A stretch of 64,000 nt of DNA from Anniella stebbinsi. Taxonomy: Eukaryota > Chordata > Lepidosauria > Squamata > Anniellidae. The notes under the pieces were generated by a model. The model saw nothing but the letters and a program-made list of their open reading frames with translations, was not told where the DNA came from and made no database searches. The stretch lies in the NCBI GenBank assembly GCA_029215795.1, contig JARDYH010000002.1, positions 15,183,001-15,247,000 on the forward strand. The letters run 5' to 3'. The position numbers and the translations under genes are program-made. How positions within the stretch are numbered: the first letter of the stretch is position 1; each line of letters begins with the position of its first letter. Shown here piece after piece: positions 55,701 through 64,000 of the stretch.

Positions 55701-55847
55701 TTGCCAGCTATTGCAGCTCTCACCACCACCACCACCACCACCACCCTGCCCTGAAACCCTGCTTTTTGCCCTAACTGGGGAAAATACAGTGTGGACTAGT
55801 TTCTCTCTCTCTCCCCTCTCCCTGGTTGGGGGTAGCTGCTAGAGAAT
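55353..55847 (-). pseudogene. Unrecognised repeat-encoded reading frame
   Basis: Open minus-strand frame of about 165 codons, with an in-frame ATG at 55694. Seen in order: a glycine run from the (CAC)n at 55721-55745, an acidic region with DPDPGTEEEA, a second acidic run SEEEEEH, then a very basic tail (KERRRLRR, RPRRSERLRVK). It lacks an identifiable catalytic motif. The low-complexity acidic-basic layout is like retroelement ORF1/Gag-type proteins, but I cannot assign it. It is probably an element remnant within the hAT-like unit and not a host exon. Confidence 0.4.
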
Positions 55848-55867
55848 GACTTTAAAAGCAACCATGC

Positions 55868-55996
55868 ACAACCTGGCACTGTCTAGATGGTTTGGACCAC
55901 AAGTCCCAGTATTCCTGACTATAGACCATGTTAGCTGGGGCTGATGGGAGTTTAAGTTCAACACCTCTGGAGAGCACCAGGTTGGGAAAGACTGGT
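55868..55996. mobile_element. Palindromic hAT-like MITE
   Basis: caacctggcactgtctag and agagcaccaggttggg are inverted around gttagctggggctgatggg. Inserted into or next to the coding-like segment. Confidence 0.65.
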
Positions 55997-56822
55997 TTAG
56001 AGGAAGACTAGCTGGCTGTGTAAACCAAGATTCCTTCTTACCAAGATTCCTTCCTTTCTTCCTAATTGCGGCTTTCCACTTATTTTCAATTAAAAAATTT
56101 TTTAAAAGGTAGAACTTTGGGAAAAACTGTTATGCTTTTACATTTTATGTTGTATTCTATAGTGCACTTTGTGGTTTTAATTGTGAACTGACCAGAGAGT
56201 TTCGTTGTAAGAATTGGTTTGTGCCAGTTCTTAGGATTTATCACACAATCCTATGCACGGTTACTCAAAAGTAAGTTACTGCCAGTGGGTATTAGGAGCC
56301 CTTCTGGGCAAGGAAAGGGCTAATAGGTGTTTTCCCTCCCCTCTGCTTTCAGTTCCCCCAAATGTTACTGGGTTCAACTGTTTGTAAATATGGCCTAGAA
56401 TCCATTTTGTTTTGCGGTATTTCAGTCATATTGTGAAAATGTGGTTTTAAAAAATCCTTTCTTTCCTTTTCGTGGTGCAAGTTAACATACATTCCTGGCT
56501 AAATTCCTTCTGGTTTATGGGGCATACTTTTTTCTTCTTCTTCTGAAACCTGTGATTATGTAACCCAAACTCACTCATTTACAGTCATTGTTTCTTATTT
56601 TCCTGCTGTCTCAGTTTGCCTATGTATGAAATGGATTTCATGGTCTCCCATCTCCCTTTAATTTAAATCTTACAGGAGTGGGCTGGACTATAAATGCCTT
56701 TCTCTGTGTTGTGACATACCCTGGATAAATTGTTTTTTAAGACACTTTTTTTTTAAAAAAAAGCCTGATCTCTGTTGGTTCTGGGAATTTAGTATGCTGC
56801 AGTTATGTAACCGAAACACACA
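55997..56822. other. Interior of the hAT-like element, unassigned
   Basis: Includes a common reptile repeat word at 56243-56300 (acacaatcctatgcacgg). No coding frame recognised. Confidence 0.35.
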
Positions 56823-56857
56823 CTTGCTGCTCTGGCACCAACCGCCAGAGCAGCAAG
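56823..56857. repeat. Perfect 14-bp stem hairpin
   Basis: cttgctgctctggc, a 7-nt loop, then the exact inverse gccagagcagcaag. It lies in the hAT-like interior with no neighbouring promoter or T run seen. Confidence 0.85.
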
Positions 56858-57600
56858 AACACCCTCAGAAGAATCAATCTGCTTATTCCATGGATCTCTT
56901 CCTTTTTTTTTCTCAGGACAGTGGGCCAGGAAAAATGAGAGGGGGAGGAAAGAATTAATCTGTACCTTCTGCACATCTTCCTTTTCTCCTCCTCCTCAGA
57001 GAATTAGGACAGGAATGGGGTGGGAAGAATCTGCTCACAGTGCAAGCCTGTGAATGTTTACCCATCATATTCAATGCCTCATTTCTTTTATTCCATATTA
57101 CAAAAGCAATGGATTGCAATTTTTTTAAAAAACCACCCAGCTTCATCAGGAGCTTCATCTTCAAAAACTTCATCTTTTGGATCTTTGGACTAGTACTTCA
57201 CATGCATTGGGATTCCTAGGTGTACAGGGCCCAGGAGTCTCCGTTTGCTCTTTCCTTACCTTAAGAGTCTACCTTTCTGGTTCTTCCTGCACTGGTTCAA
57301 AGGAAAGTGTTCTATCTGTTTAATCTGTATGTCAGGGAAACACTTGTGTAGTGACTGTACCTTTTTTGAAAGCCTTTTTCCTTACAGTAATTTGAATTTG
57401 GCTAATACATGCTATATATTTTTTAAAAAATTCAATTTATCAATATATATGACTTCTTTCAGAATACATGGTTAGGATGGCAGTTTTAGTGTGAGATATA
57501 CCATTATTTTTCTTTCAGAAGTCTTACATATGGGATACAGTCCACCCACCAAGAAATATACTTTGCCCCTTCTGTGCCCCCCCTGAATTTTTTTTCTGAG
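56858..57600. other. Interior of the hAT-like element, unassigned
   Basis: No exon or named repeat recognised; ends at the right subterminal ccccttctgtgcccccc block. Confidence 0.35.
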
Positions 57601-57867
57601 GCCGCCATTGGTTATGGCTTACAGTGTCGTGTGAACCATGACTTAGTGTTTTGTGTGAACCTTTCCTAACCATGGTGGCTACATAACCACAGTTTAAACA
57701 CACTCACTAACCATTTGCTAACCATGGTTTAGCGTGTTGTCTGAACAGGCCCAGTGTTGACAATACCGAGCTAGATGGACCAATGGTCTGATTCAGTAGA
57801 AGGCAGCTTCCTATGCTCCTATGCGGCAACTTGCTCGTTTCCAGAAGCCATCACTAATTTAATACTT

Positions 57868-57972
57868 GGGGTAGCAGGTGTCTTCTTTTAGAGAGGACAG
57901 TCTTCTATTTGAAAGGCGGACTGAGGACTGTCCTGTATTTAAAGATGTACTCTATTTGAAGGGCTGTCCAAT
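57868..57972 (+). repeat. Repeat fragment shared with 43145
   Basis: gtgtcttcttttagagagg, ggacagtcttctatttg and gaggactgtcctgtattt; an inverse copy lies at 43145-43210. Self-complementary in part, so probably a small MITE. Confidence 0.5.
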
Positions 57973-58750
57973 CCAATTCCCATTAAAAAGATAATGAACC
58001 ATAAGAATGGTTGTCCGTCCACAGTTAGCATCTGAATAGCAGACTGAACAGGCAGGCACACAGGTCACGTAGTCACAGCCATCTACAGTATGGTGAGGTA
58101 TACTGTGTTTCTATTTAAACTATAATAATTTCTAAACGTGTGTTTATACAAATAAATTAGCATTTCCATAAGTTATGCAAATCTGTCACTGTGACAGAAC
58201 TGCCAAATCACCAAATATCACCTCAAACCCATTGCTTCCAAAGGACTCAATTCAAGTAATGTGCATGCATCAATCAAGTAATATACATGCATCTGTATTC
58301 TGAGCCCAACAACATCTAACCAGATGCCTCTGACAAGTCTCGAGCAAAGCATGTTGGAGATTTGTCCCCAGCACCTGGTAACTGATGGTCTGATACCTCA
58401 ACATTTGGATGTTCCTTTAAAACAAAAAAAAATCCTTTCACAATAGACCTAACCACCATGAATCTATTGACTCCTCTTTTTAAAATCATCATCATCATCA
58501 TCATCATCATATAGGCTAGCAGCGAGGAATTCCACCAGTTAATTATGCATCATGGTGATGATAATTCAAGAGATAAATTGTCCTAGACTGAAGAAGATGG
58601 TGGTTTGGAACAGCTGTGATCCTCTGACTCAGTCCTTTACCCCAGAAGTTCTTGTTCCACTGAAGAAGAAGGGTGTGAAAACAAGCCATCAGATTGCTTC
58701 AGCAATTAAGGGCAAGGGGAGGTAACATACATTAGCAGATAGATAGATAA

Positions 58751-58793
<43 letters not shown>

Positions 58794-60749
58794 TACACTT
58801 TTTGTGCTTCTCCCATCCTGAAGTCTATTTATTTGGACACTTTATGTCAGGATTGTTGTTTTTGTTAGCTGTTAGCACCACTGGTGAGAAATATTTTTAT
58901 ATATTTATTTTTTTTTAAATCTAATACATCTGGCATCCACACAGGGCTATTTGCAGATTGACAGTTTGCTTTGTAGCATTCTGACTTCTAAACCTCTGCA
59001 GGCTTCCAAAGGTTTTCTTTTTCTTCTTCTTCTTCTTTGCTCCCCTCTCTCACCCCCCGGCAATTGTATATCTCGCTATTTCTCCCCCTGTTTAGTTTTA
59101 ATCAGGCTCTCCCTTTGCTCCTGTTTTTCAGCTATTCATCATTGGCGGTCCGTTGATGTGTTCCAGACATCGTCCTCTGCTGAAGAAGGAACTGCACATT
59201 TCTAAGGCAAACACATTTCCCCAAAATGTGTTTGCTGGGTGAATGGCAAAATAGGAGCGAGGGACCTTTTGCAGGGGCTTTACCCTTCCACCATCCGCAA
59301 AGTATCTAGATACACCATCCTGGATGTTTAATCCCTACCCAGGTTTATGTCTGGCCTTGGAGCCTGGTGGATGGAAAGGGGGAAGCTGTGTGAGACTCAG
59401 GAGTTGCAGGGAATGTTTAAGCATCACCCTCCTTCCCTTTCCTTCCCCCCAGCAACCCGTTGCCCCTTCATTGTCATTCTGCTGCTACGCAATAGAGGTT
59501 TCCCAAAGTGTTAGCCTTCACTCTCAGCAAGAGATAACAAAATCAGAGTGCGCCCCAATCAACAAACTTGATCTTTTTCTATTTTAAGGTGTCTTCAGAT
59601 CAATGCTGGTCCCAAATCTCTCTCTTATTCAGGAACCCTCTCATGGACTGGACTGGGCAGTTCTAGATGCCATCTAATGCAAAATTCACAGCATCTCAAA
59701 ACTGCCTGATTTTTGACAGCCGTGTTTTAATTGTATTCTTTGGACATGTATAAATGGTGCCATACAAATACTCCTGGTCCCCAAATCCATGCAGTAAACA
59801 TCATGCAAGCAGCTGGCAAATCTGCCGCTCCGGGCTTCTGGCTCGCAGGCTTTCATTTTTATTTAAGAATAGCATCCGCTCAAAGCTGGCAAACTGAAGC
59901 ACAGTTTACCATGTTATATCTGTGGGGTCCACGAAATCACAGCCTGGATGGGGAAGTTGGTACTCAGAGCGTGGAGGGGGGGGGAGAGTTTGCATTGTCT
60001 TTATAATGTCCTTATGGGCCCAGTCAGGAAAGACAGCTGCACTTTACAGAGACAAAATGGCAACAAGCAAACAGCATTTTCTTTTGGATATATCAAATGT
60101 TCCAGAGCAGGAAGCATCTTTCACGTTTCAGGCATGACCTTGGGATAGATTTGATCTGTGCAAATAGAAGTCCCATAAAGGTGTCAAGTCAAGCCTTTTT
60201 CGTGAAGATGATGAGACTGTGAAGGTAAGCAATCTGTATTAGGAAATGTAGTGTTGCCTTTAATGTGGCTGTTTTCTACATAGATATTGTTGTCAGGCAG
60301 AAAAACCATATTCATGCTGGCCTGTGTGCACGTGCTGTAGGGATGAGCAAACCCCCAATAGCCCATCCAGGGGGTGTTCATCATGGGGAAATCTGGGCTG
60401 CTTGGAGGTTCTCCGGCTTTCTGAAAGACGTGATAGGCTAAGGGCGGCTGCCATTAGCCTGTAGTGGGGAAATTACAGTCATAAAAGGTGTATCTCACAC
60501 CATGTGCTGCTGTAAAGCACTTAGTTTTACATAAATTGCAGCCATTTACAGAGTGCCGCCTCACAGGAACACTTTCAGACACAGAGCTGAGTGAGGCCAG
60601 TCCACTGTAGGCTCCAGAAGTTGAATTCTTTGGAATCCAGTCTCATTTGACCCCATGGCATATTTCTCCAGCATCCCTACATCTGCATGCAGCAGAGATG
60701 GACAGTTGTTCATGTGAAAACCTGTATCTCCTCTTCTTCCCACCTAGCA
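57973..60749. other. Largest repeat-poor block, candidate unique DNA
   Basis: Contains (ATC)n at 58485-58511 and (GATA)n at 58737-58793 but no transposon ends. Segments such as 59790-59920 and 60400-60550 look non-repetitive by eye. No exon was recognised; frames of 80-91 codons (58951, 59731) overlap others and lack domains. Confidence 0.45.
58737..58793. repeat. (GATA)n microsatellite
   Basis: About 13 GATA units with one AATA interruption near the left. Confidence 0.95.
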
Positions 60750-60770
60750 CGCTGCAACAAATTTGCATGA

Positions 60771-61716
60771 CACTTTGAAGATAAAGTTGCTCAGATTCGT
60801 CATGAATCGGACACCACATTTAATGCAGTTCCACTAGTAGAGGTATTCAGAGCAACGTTTGGCCCAGTTTTATTGGATGAGTTTCAGTTATTGAGGCCTG
60901 AGGATGTGGACAAGGTGCTTGGCCAAGTCCGGTTGACCGCCTGTGTGCTTGACCCTTGCCTTTCATGGCTTATTACATCAAATAAGGAGAGGATTGCCTG
61001 CTGGGTCCAGGAGGTTGCAAATTCCTCCCTGAAAGAGGGAGTGGAGCCAGCCCCTTTAAAAGAGGCAGTAATCAGACCACTCCTAAATGAGCCTAACCTG
61101 GACCTGGAGGACGTTAACAGTTATAGTGCAGTGACTGACATCCCCTTCCTGGGCAAGGGGCTTGAGCAGGTGGTTGTAGGACAACTCCATGCACTCTTGA
61201 ATGAAATGGATTATCTAGAACCATTTCAATCGGGCCTCAGGCCTGATTTTGGAATAGAAACTGCCTTGGTCGCCCTGTGGGATGACCTTTGTCGGGAGAG
61301 GGACAGGGGGAATATGACCCTGTTGATTCTCTTGGACCTCTCAGTGGCTTTCAATGCCATCGACCATGATATCCTTCTGGATAGGTTGCCTGGGTCGGGA
61401 ACTGGAGGCACTGTGTTGCAGTGGTTCTGCTCCTACTTGGATGGCCGATTCCAGAAGGTGGTGATGGGAGATTATTGCTCTGTGCCATGGCACCTTGGCC
61501 ATGAGATTCCACAGGGCTCTATTTTATCCCCTCTGCTGTTCAACATCTACATGAAACCTCTGGGAGAGGTTATCCGGAGATGTGGGCTGAGGTGTCATCG
61601 ATATGCGGATAATACCCAGCCTTACCTCTCCTTTTCATCAAACCCAGATGAGGCAGTGGCTGTTCTGAATCAGTGCCTGGAAATAGTAATAGACTAGATG
61701 AGGACCAACAAACTGA
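60771..61716 (+). pseudogene. L2 reverse transcriptase, catalytic site altered
   Basis: Open frame from just after an in-frame TGA (60768-60770); the first ATG is at 60873 and gives 274 residues to a TAG at 61695-61697. Relative to that ATG: PNLDLEDVNSYSAVTDIPF at 74-92, FQSGLRPDFGIETALVALWD at 118-137, motif A LLDLSVAFNAIDH at 153-165 (D155 kept; N161 where D is usual), PQGSILSPLLF at 213-223, and YADN at 244-247 where the family has YADD. The second catalytic Asp is lost, so the enzyme would be inactive even if made. After the stop the L2 words MRTNKL continue to 61716, so the stop is also a mutation. Confidence 0.85.
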
Positions 61717-62261
61717 TGCCCTTTACACACCAGGCAGTTTGCCTGGGATGGCCCCTGGCTGCTCCCTGTGAAGCCATATGACGCACAGGGAGACCCGGGG
61801 GTGGGGGGTGGGCATGGGATATTTCCGGGAAACCAAAAACTAGAAAAAAAACTAGAAAAAAAACAGTTCCCAGGACTGTGGAAGAATGTGGCCAGCCAGC
61901 CTGGTACTGCTGCGCTTACTCGGGAGTAAGCGCGGCAGTACCGATGGCCACGGAGCTGCACTTTGTGGCTCCGTGGCCATCAGGGGAGGGGGAAGTGAAA
62001 TCGCCATCCCCATGATAGAGGGGGCCTGATTGGGCATGGTTTGTTTTTGTTTTTTTTTAATACTCAGTGTTGCAGAGGAGTGTTCATGCGCTCTCCATGG
62101 ATCTTGAAAAGGAAAAAAATGGCCACCGCAACTTGCAACAGCCTGGGAGAAGCCCAGGCTGTCGTATTTGTGATGGGGATTGGTCACGTCGAATCTGGAA
62201 GTAGCCACTTCTAGGTTCACTCGCGCTGGGCCCTCTACACCCCATTGGTGTGGAAAGGGCT
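61717..62261 (+). mobile_element. PIF/Harbinger-like MITE in L2, TSD tga
   Basis: Left end tgccctttacacaccaggc; right end ggtgtggaaagggct. Flanked by tga on both sides (61714-61716, 62262-62264). The L2 frame (NKL|KLNPD) reads straight across once insert and one tga are removed, so the 3-bp TSD is certain. The interior has two strong hairpins: tactgctgcgcttactc/gagtaagcgcggcagta, and gatggccacggagc/gctccgtggccatc. Non-coding. Confidence 0.88.
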
Positions 62262-62263
62262 TG

Positions 62264-62671
62264 AAACTCAATCCAGACAAGACAGAGATATTGTTAGTGG
62301 GTAGTTCGTCAGTCCGGCTGTCAGTGATGTTCAACCTGTTCTTAATAGGGTTGCACTCCCCCTAAAGGATCGGGTCCATAGTTTAGGGGTGCTTCTGGAT
62401 CCAGAACTGTCACTTGAACTGTCACTTGATGCACAGGTGAACTCAGTGGCAAAGAACACCTTTTATCAGCTTAGGCTGATATACCAACCGTGCCCTTATC
62501 TGGACAGAGATAGCCTGGCTACAGTTAACCATGCTCTGATAACCTCTCATCTGGATTTGCAATGCGTTATACGTGGGGCTGCCTTTGAAAACAGTCTGGA
62601 AACTCCAGCTGGTACAAAACAGGGCAGCACATTTGTTAACCGGGACTGGCCAATGAGACCACATCAAGCCT
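62264..62671 (+). pseudogene. L2 ORF distal part, frameshifted
   Basis: Reads KLNPDKTEILLVGS, the block that follows the RT core in L2, then shifts frame around 62350-62370 and continues in another frame with SLGVLLDPELSLE, AQVNSVAKNTFYQLRLI and LATVNHALITSHLDLQ. It ends at the L1 insertion point. No intact product. Confidence 0.8.
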
Positions 62672-63308
62672 AACGCCAGTAAGATTTCATCAGATAGACA
62701 AGAAAATTTCCAAGAATTGTTGGAGGGGTTGTCAGGAGGTTGGAACATATTTTCATATGTGGTGGAGCTGTGAATATGTACAACAATTTTGGGAAAGGGT
62801 GTTTAAAGAAATAAGTGAAATAACGGGAAGTAAATTGGAAGTAAGCCCAAGGTTGGCTCTACTAGCAATATGGGATAAAGAAAATAAGAGTGTAAGCATG
62901 AAGGAATTGATAAACAACCTCCTGGCACCCGTAAGATTAATGATAGCTAAGAATTGGAAAGGGCAAGGAAATTATACAATAGAAGAATGGTATAAAGAAA
63001 TATGGGATATGGCACTTAATGATAAGCTAACGTGTAATTTGAAAGTAAAGAGGGGAATGTCCAGGAAGAATGATTTTGAAAAAATACGGAGTCCATTTTT
63101 GGAATATGTTTTGAGAACGGGGTGGGGGCAAACCCCTTCAAAAGATACATTACAATTTTGGAAAGATGTATAATTGAATATATGCAGGTCTCCTGGGGGA
63201 GGGGAGCACGGGGGGGGGGGGTATGAGGGTTGTTAGTTATGTATTGTATTTTATGTTATGTTACTTTGTTTTAAGTTGAAAATAAAAAAAAAAAAAAATT
63301 TTAAAAAA
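62672..63308 (+). mobile_element. 5'-truncated L1 insertion, 17-bp TSD, poly(A)
   Basis: 637 bp ending in an A-rich tail (aataaa then a run of As). Flanked on both sides by gagaccacatcaagcct (62655-62671 and 63309-63325), a perfect 17-bp duplication. A G run lies at 63211-63219. This is the classic result of L1 target-primed insertion with 5' truncation. Confidence 0.95.
62673..63173 (+). pseudogene. L1 ORF2 C-terminal end
   Basis: 167 codons in one frame with no stop until the natural end at 63171-63173. Begins TPVRFHQIDKKISKNCWRG and carries the ORF2 Cys motif CWRGC...HMWW at about residues 16-33. It lacks the endonuclease and RT domains, lost by 5' truncation, so there is no enzyme activity. 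The absence of stops suggests a young insertion or chance. Confidence 0.85.
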
Positions 63309-63458
63309 GAGACCACATCAAGCCTGTTAACCATGTCCCCTTTTGCACAGCCCAAAGACTATCACCAGGGGTGGCCCTAGACAACCTGCCAGCAACTGAT
63401 GGCCTAGGTAAACCATGTCGGAGTGAGGTTATGGTTTCAAACTGAGCCAACGCATAAT

Positions 63459-64000
63459 GGGCCTTTCTACAGCCTCCTGGCATTCCTGGAGGGAGGGGGG
63501 GTAGGCTCTCACGAAATCGCAAGAGCCTCCCCCAGCATGCACACACAGTGCGTAACATCCTGGAAGGGCGCCGCGCCCGCCAATTCTTTAGTTTTGTTTT
63601 GTTTTGAGATCCGGAGGAGGGAGCATACTTGTGTCCAGCGCAAACTGGAAGGGGGAAAAAAACTGAAATTGCCCCCTCTCCCAATCATCCCAGAGATGGC
63701 ACAATTGCTACCACCCCCTCCCCTGATGGGTACTGAGCTGTGCCACGCAGCTCTGTGCCCGTTTCTGGTCCCCACTTACTTGCAAGTAAGTGGGCACCAG
63801 GCGGGACGGGCCACCCACACCTCCTGCAGTCTCGGGACATTCCCGGGACCATGGGAAGAATGAGGTTTTCCCAGGGATTCTTTATCCCTGGGAAAACCTG
63901 TGCCCATCCCCCCTGCCCCCGGCAGACCCTGTGCATCATTTGGACACCCCGGGAGCAGCCAGGGACATTCCCTGGGGGGAAAAGGCTGGTGTAGAAATGG
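63459..64000 (+). mobile_element. MITE of the 61717 family, cut by the window end
   Basis: Left end gggcctttctacagcc (63459). The body has ccacttacttgcaagtaagtggg (hairpin) and gcagtctcgggacattc. The window ends within ggctggtgtagaaatgg, the family's right terminus in inverse. The base triplet aat precedes the left end; the right flank lies outside. The 146-codon frame at 63423 is an artefact of the stop-poor element. Confidence 0.75.

Larger units (their letters stand above)
54474..57610 (+). mobile_element. 3.1-kb hAT-like element, 8-bp TSD with 1 mismatch
   Basis: Left end cagaggcagtgccgggg; right end, inverted, caatggcggcctc. Both are followed by matching ggggggggca...ggggcaa subterminal blocks. 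Flanks attatggc (54466-54473) and gttatggc (57611-57618) match at 7 of 8. The interior holds an inverted-repeat coding-like segment, a palindromic MITE and a hairpin, but no recognisable transposase frame. The internal material may be later insertions or captured sequence. Confidence 0.7.
54412..57751 (+). mobile_element. MITE with 4-bp TSD (copy 2), split by a hAT-like element
   Basis: Left part 54412-54473 (gaccttattcaggcaacac, cactaagccatgatgg) and right part 57611-57751 (ctaaccatggtttagcgtg, ttgtctgaacaggcc) carry inverted ends like 50266. Flanking cagt on both sides (54408-54411, 57752-57755) is flush, and the host SINE reads through it. Without the inner insertion the element is about 200 bp. 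Confidence 0.75.
54288..57825 (+). mobile_element. tRNA-derived SINE, split by nested insertions
   Basis: Head with ggatagtacgcctgttttgc and B box ggtttgatcct (54336-54346), body to tgctgccagtcagt (54411). It resumes at cagtgttgacaataccgagc (57752) and ends in the tail ttcctatgctcctatg. Excising 54412-57751 and one cagt restores the SINE order seen at 29010. Confidence 0.8.
60750..63430 (+). mobile_element. L2 LINE, 5'-truncated, split twice
   Basis: Three L2 parts in order: 60750-61716 (RT), 62262-62671 (downstream of the RT core) and 63309-about 63430. A MITE (61717-62261) and an L1 tail (62672-63308) interrupt it. Reading is continuous across both junctions once inserts and duplications are removed, so L2 is the oldest layer. 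Confidence 0.85.

Noticed and set aside
58737..58793. (GATA)n as a sex-chromosome marker
   Set aside because: GATA arrays are enriched on some snake W chromosomes, but a single 13-unit array is common anywhere and proves nothing.

Overview
This window looks like nuclear DNA from a squamate reptile, most likely a lizard, and appears to be intergenic or intronic. I found no host protein-coding exon, rRNA or functional tRNA gene. The lineage call rests on three tRNA-derived Sauria-type SINEs, several CR1/L3-like and L2 LINE 3' ends with TTCTTATG-like or ATTCTATG-like tails, an L1 tail, a decayed DIRS-like element, and many short hAT-like and 3-bp-TSD DNA transposons. Species cannot be told from the sequence.

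Layout. 1-7.5 kb is mostly unassigned, apart from a degenerate DIRS-like element (about 2.7-4.85 kb). 7.5-21 kb is dense in DNA transposons: a 3-bp-TSD MITE family, two copies of a TAGGGTGACC-type hAT element with perfect 8-bp duplications, a GC-rich palindromic hAT element (18.17-19.50 kb), and a CTCTACAAG-ended MITE. 21-27 kb is largely unassigned. 27.5-35.5 kb holds a foldback element, LINE tails, a SINE split by a MITE, and a solo LTR nested in a hAT element. 38-42 kb has further foldback DNA elements and a Sauria SINE. 43-54 kb has hAT elements, two more Sauria SINEs and LINE tails. 54.3-57.8 kb is a three-level nest (SINE, then a MITE with 4-bp duplications, then a 3.1-kb hAT-like element). 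60.7-63.4 kb is an L2 LINE with a readable but catalytically altered reverse transcriptase, split by a MITE and by a 5'-truncated L1. A last MITE runs off the end.

What works together. Nothing here forms an operon or pathway. The useful information is stratigraphic: because elements sit inside recognisable elements, exact insertion sites and target-site duplications (TSDs) can be read. This gives relative ages and superfamily assignments (8-bp TSD for hAT-like, 3-bp for PIF/Harbinger-like, and an unexpected 4-bp class). Family names are recognised from sequence memory and structure, not from a database search.
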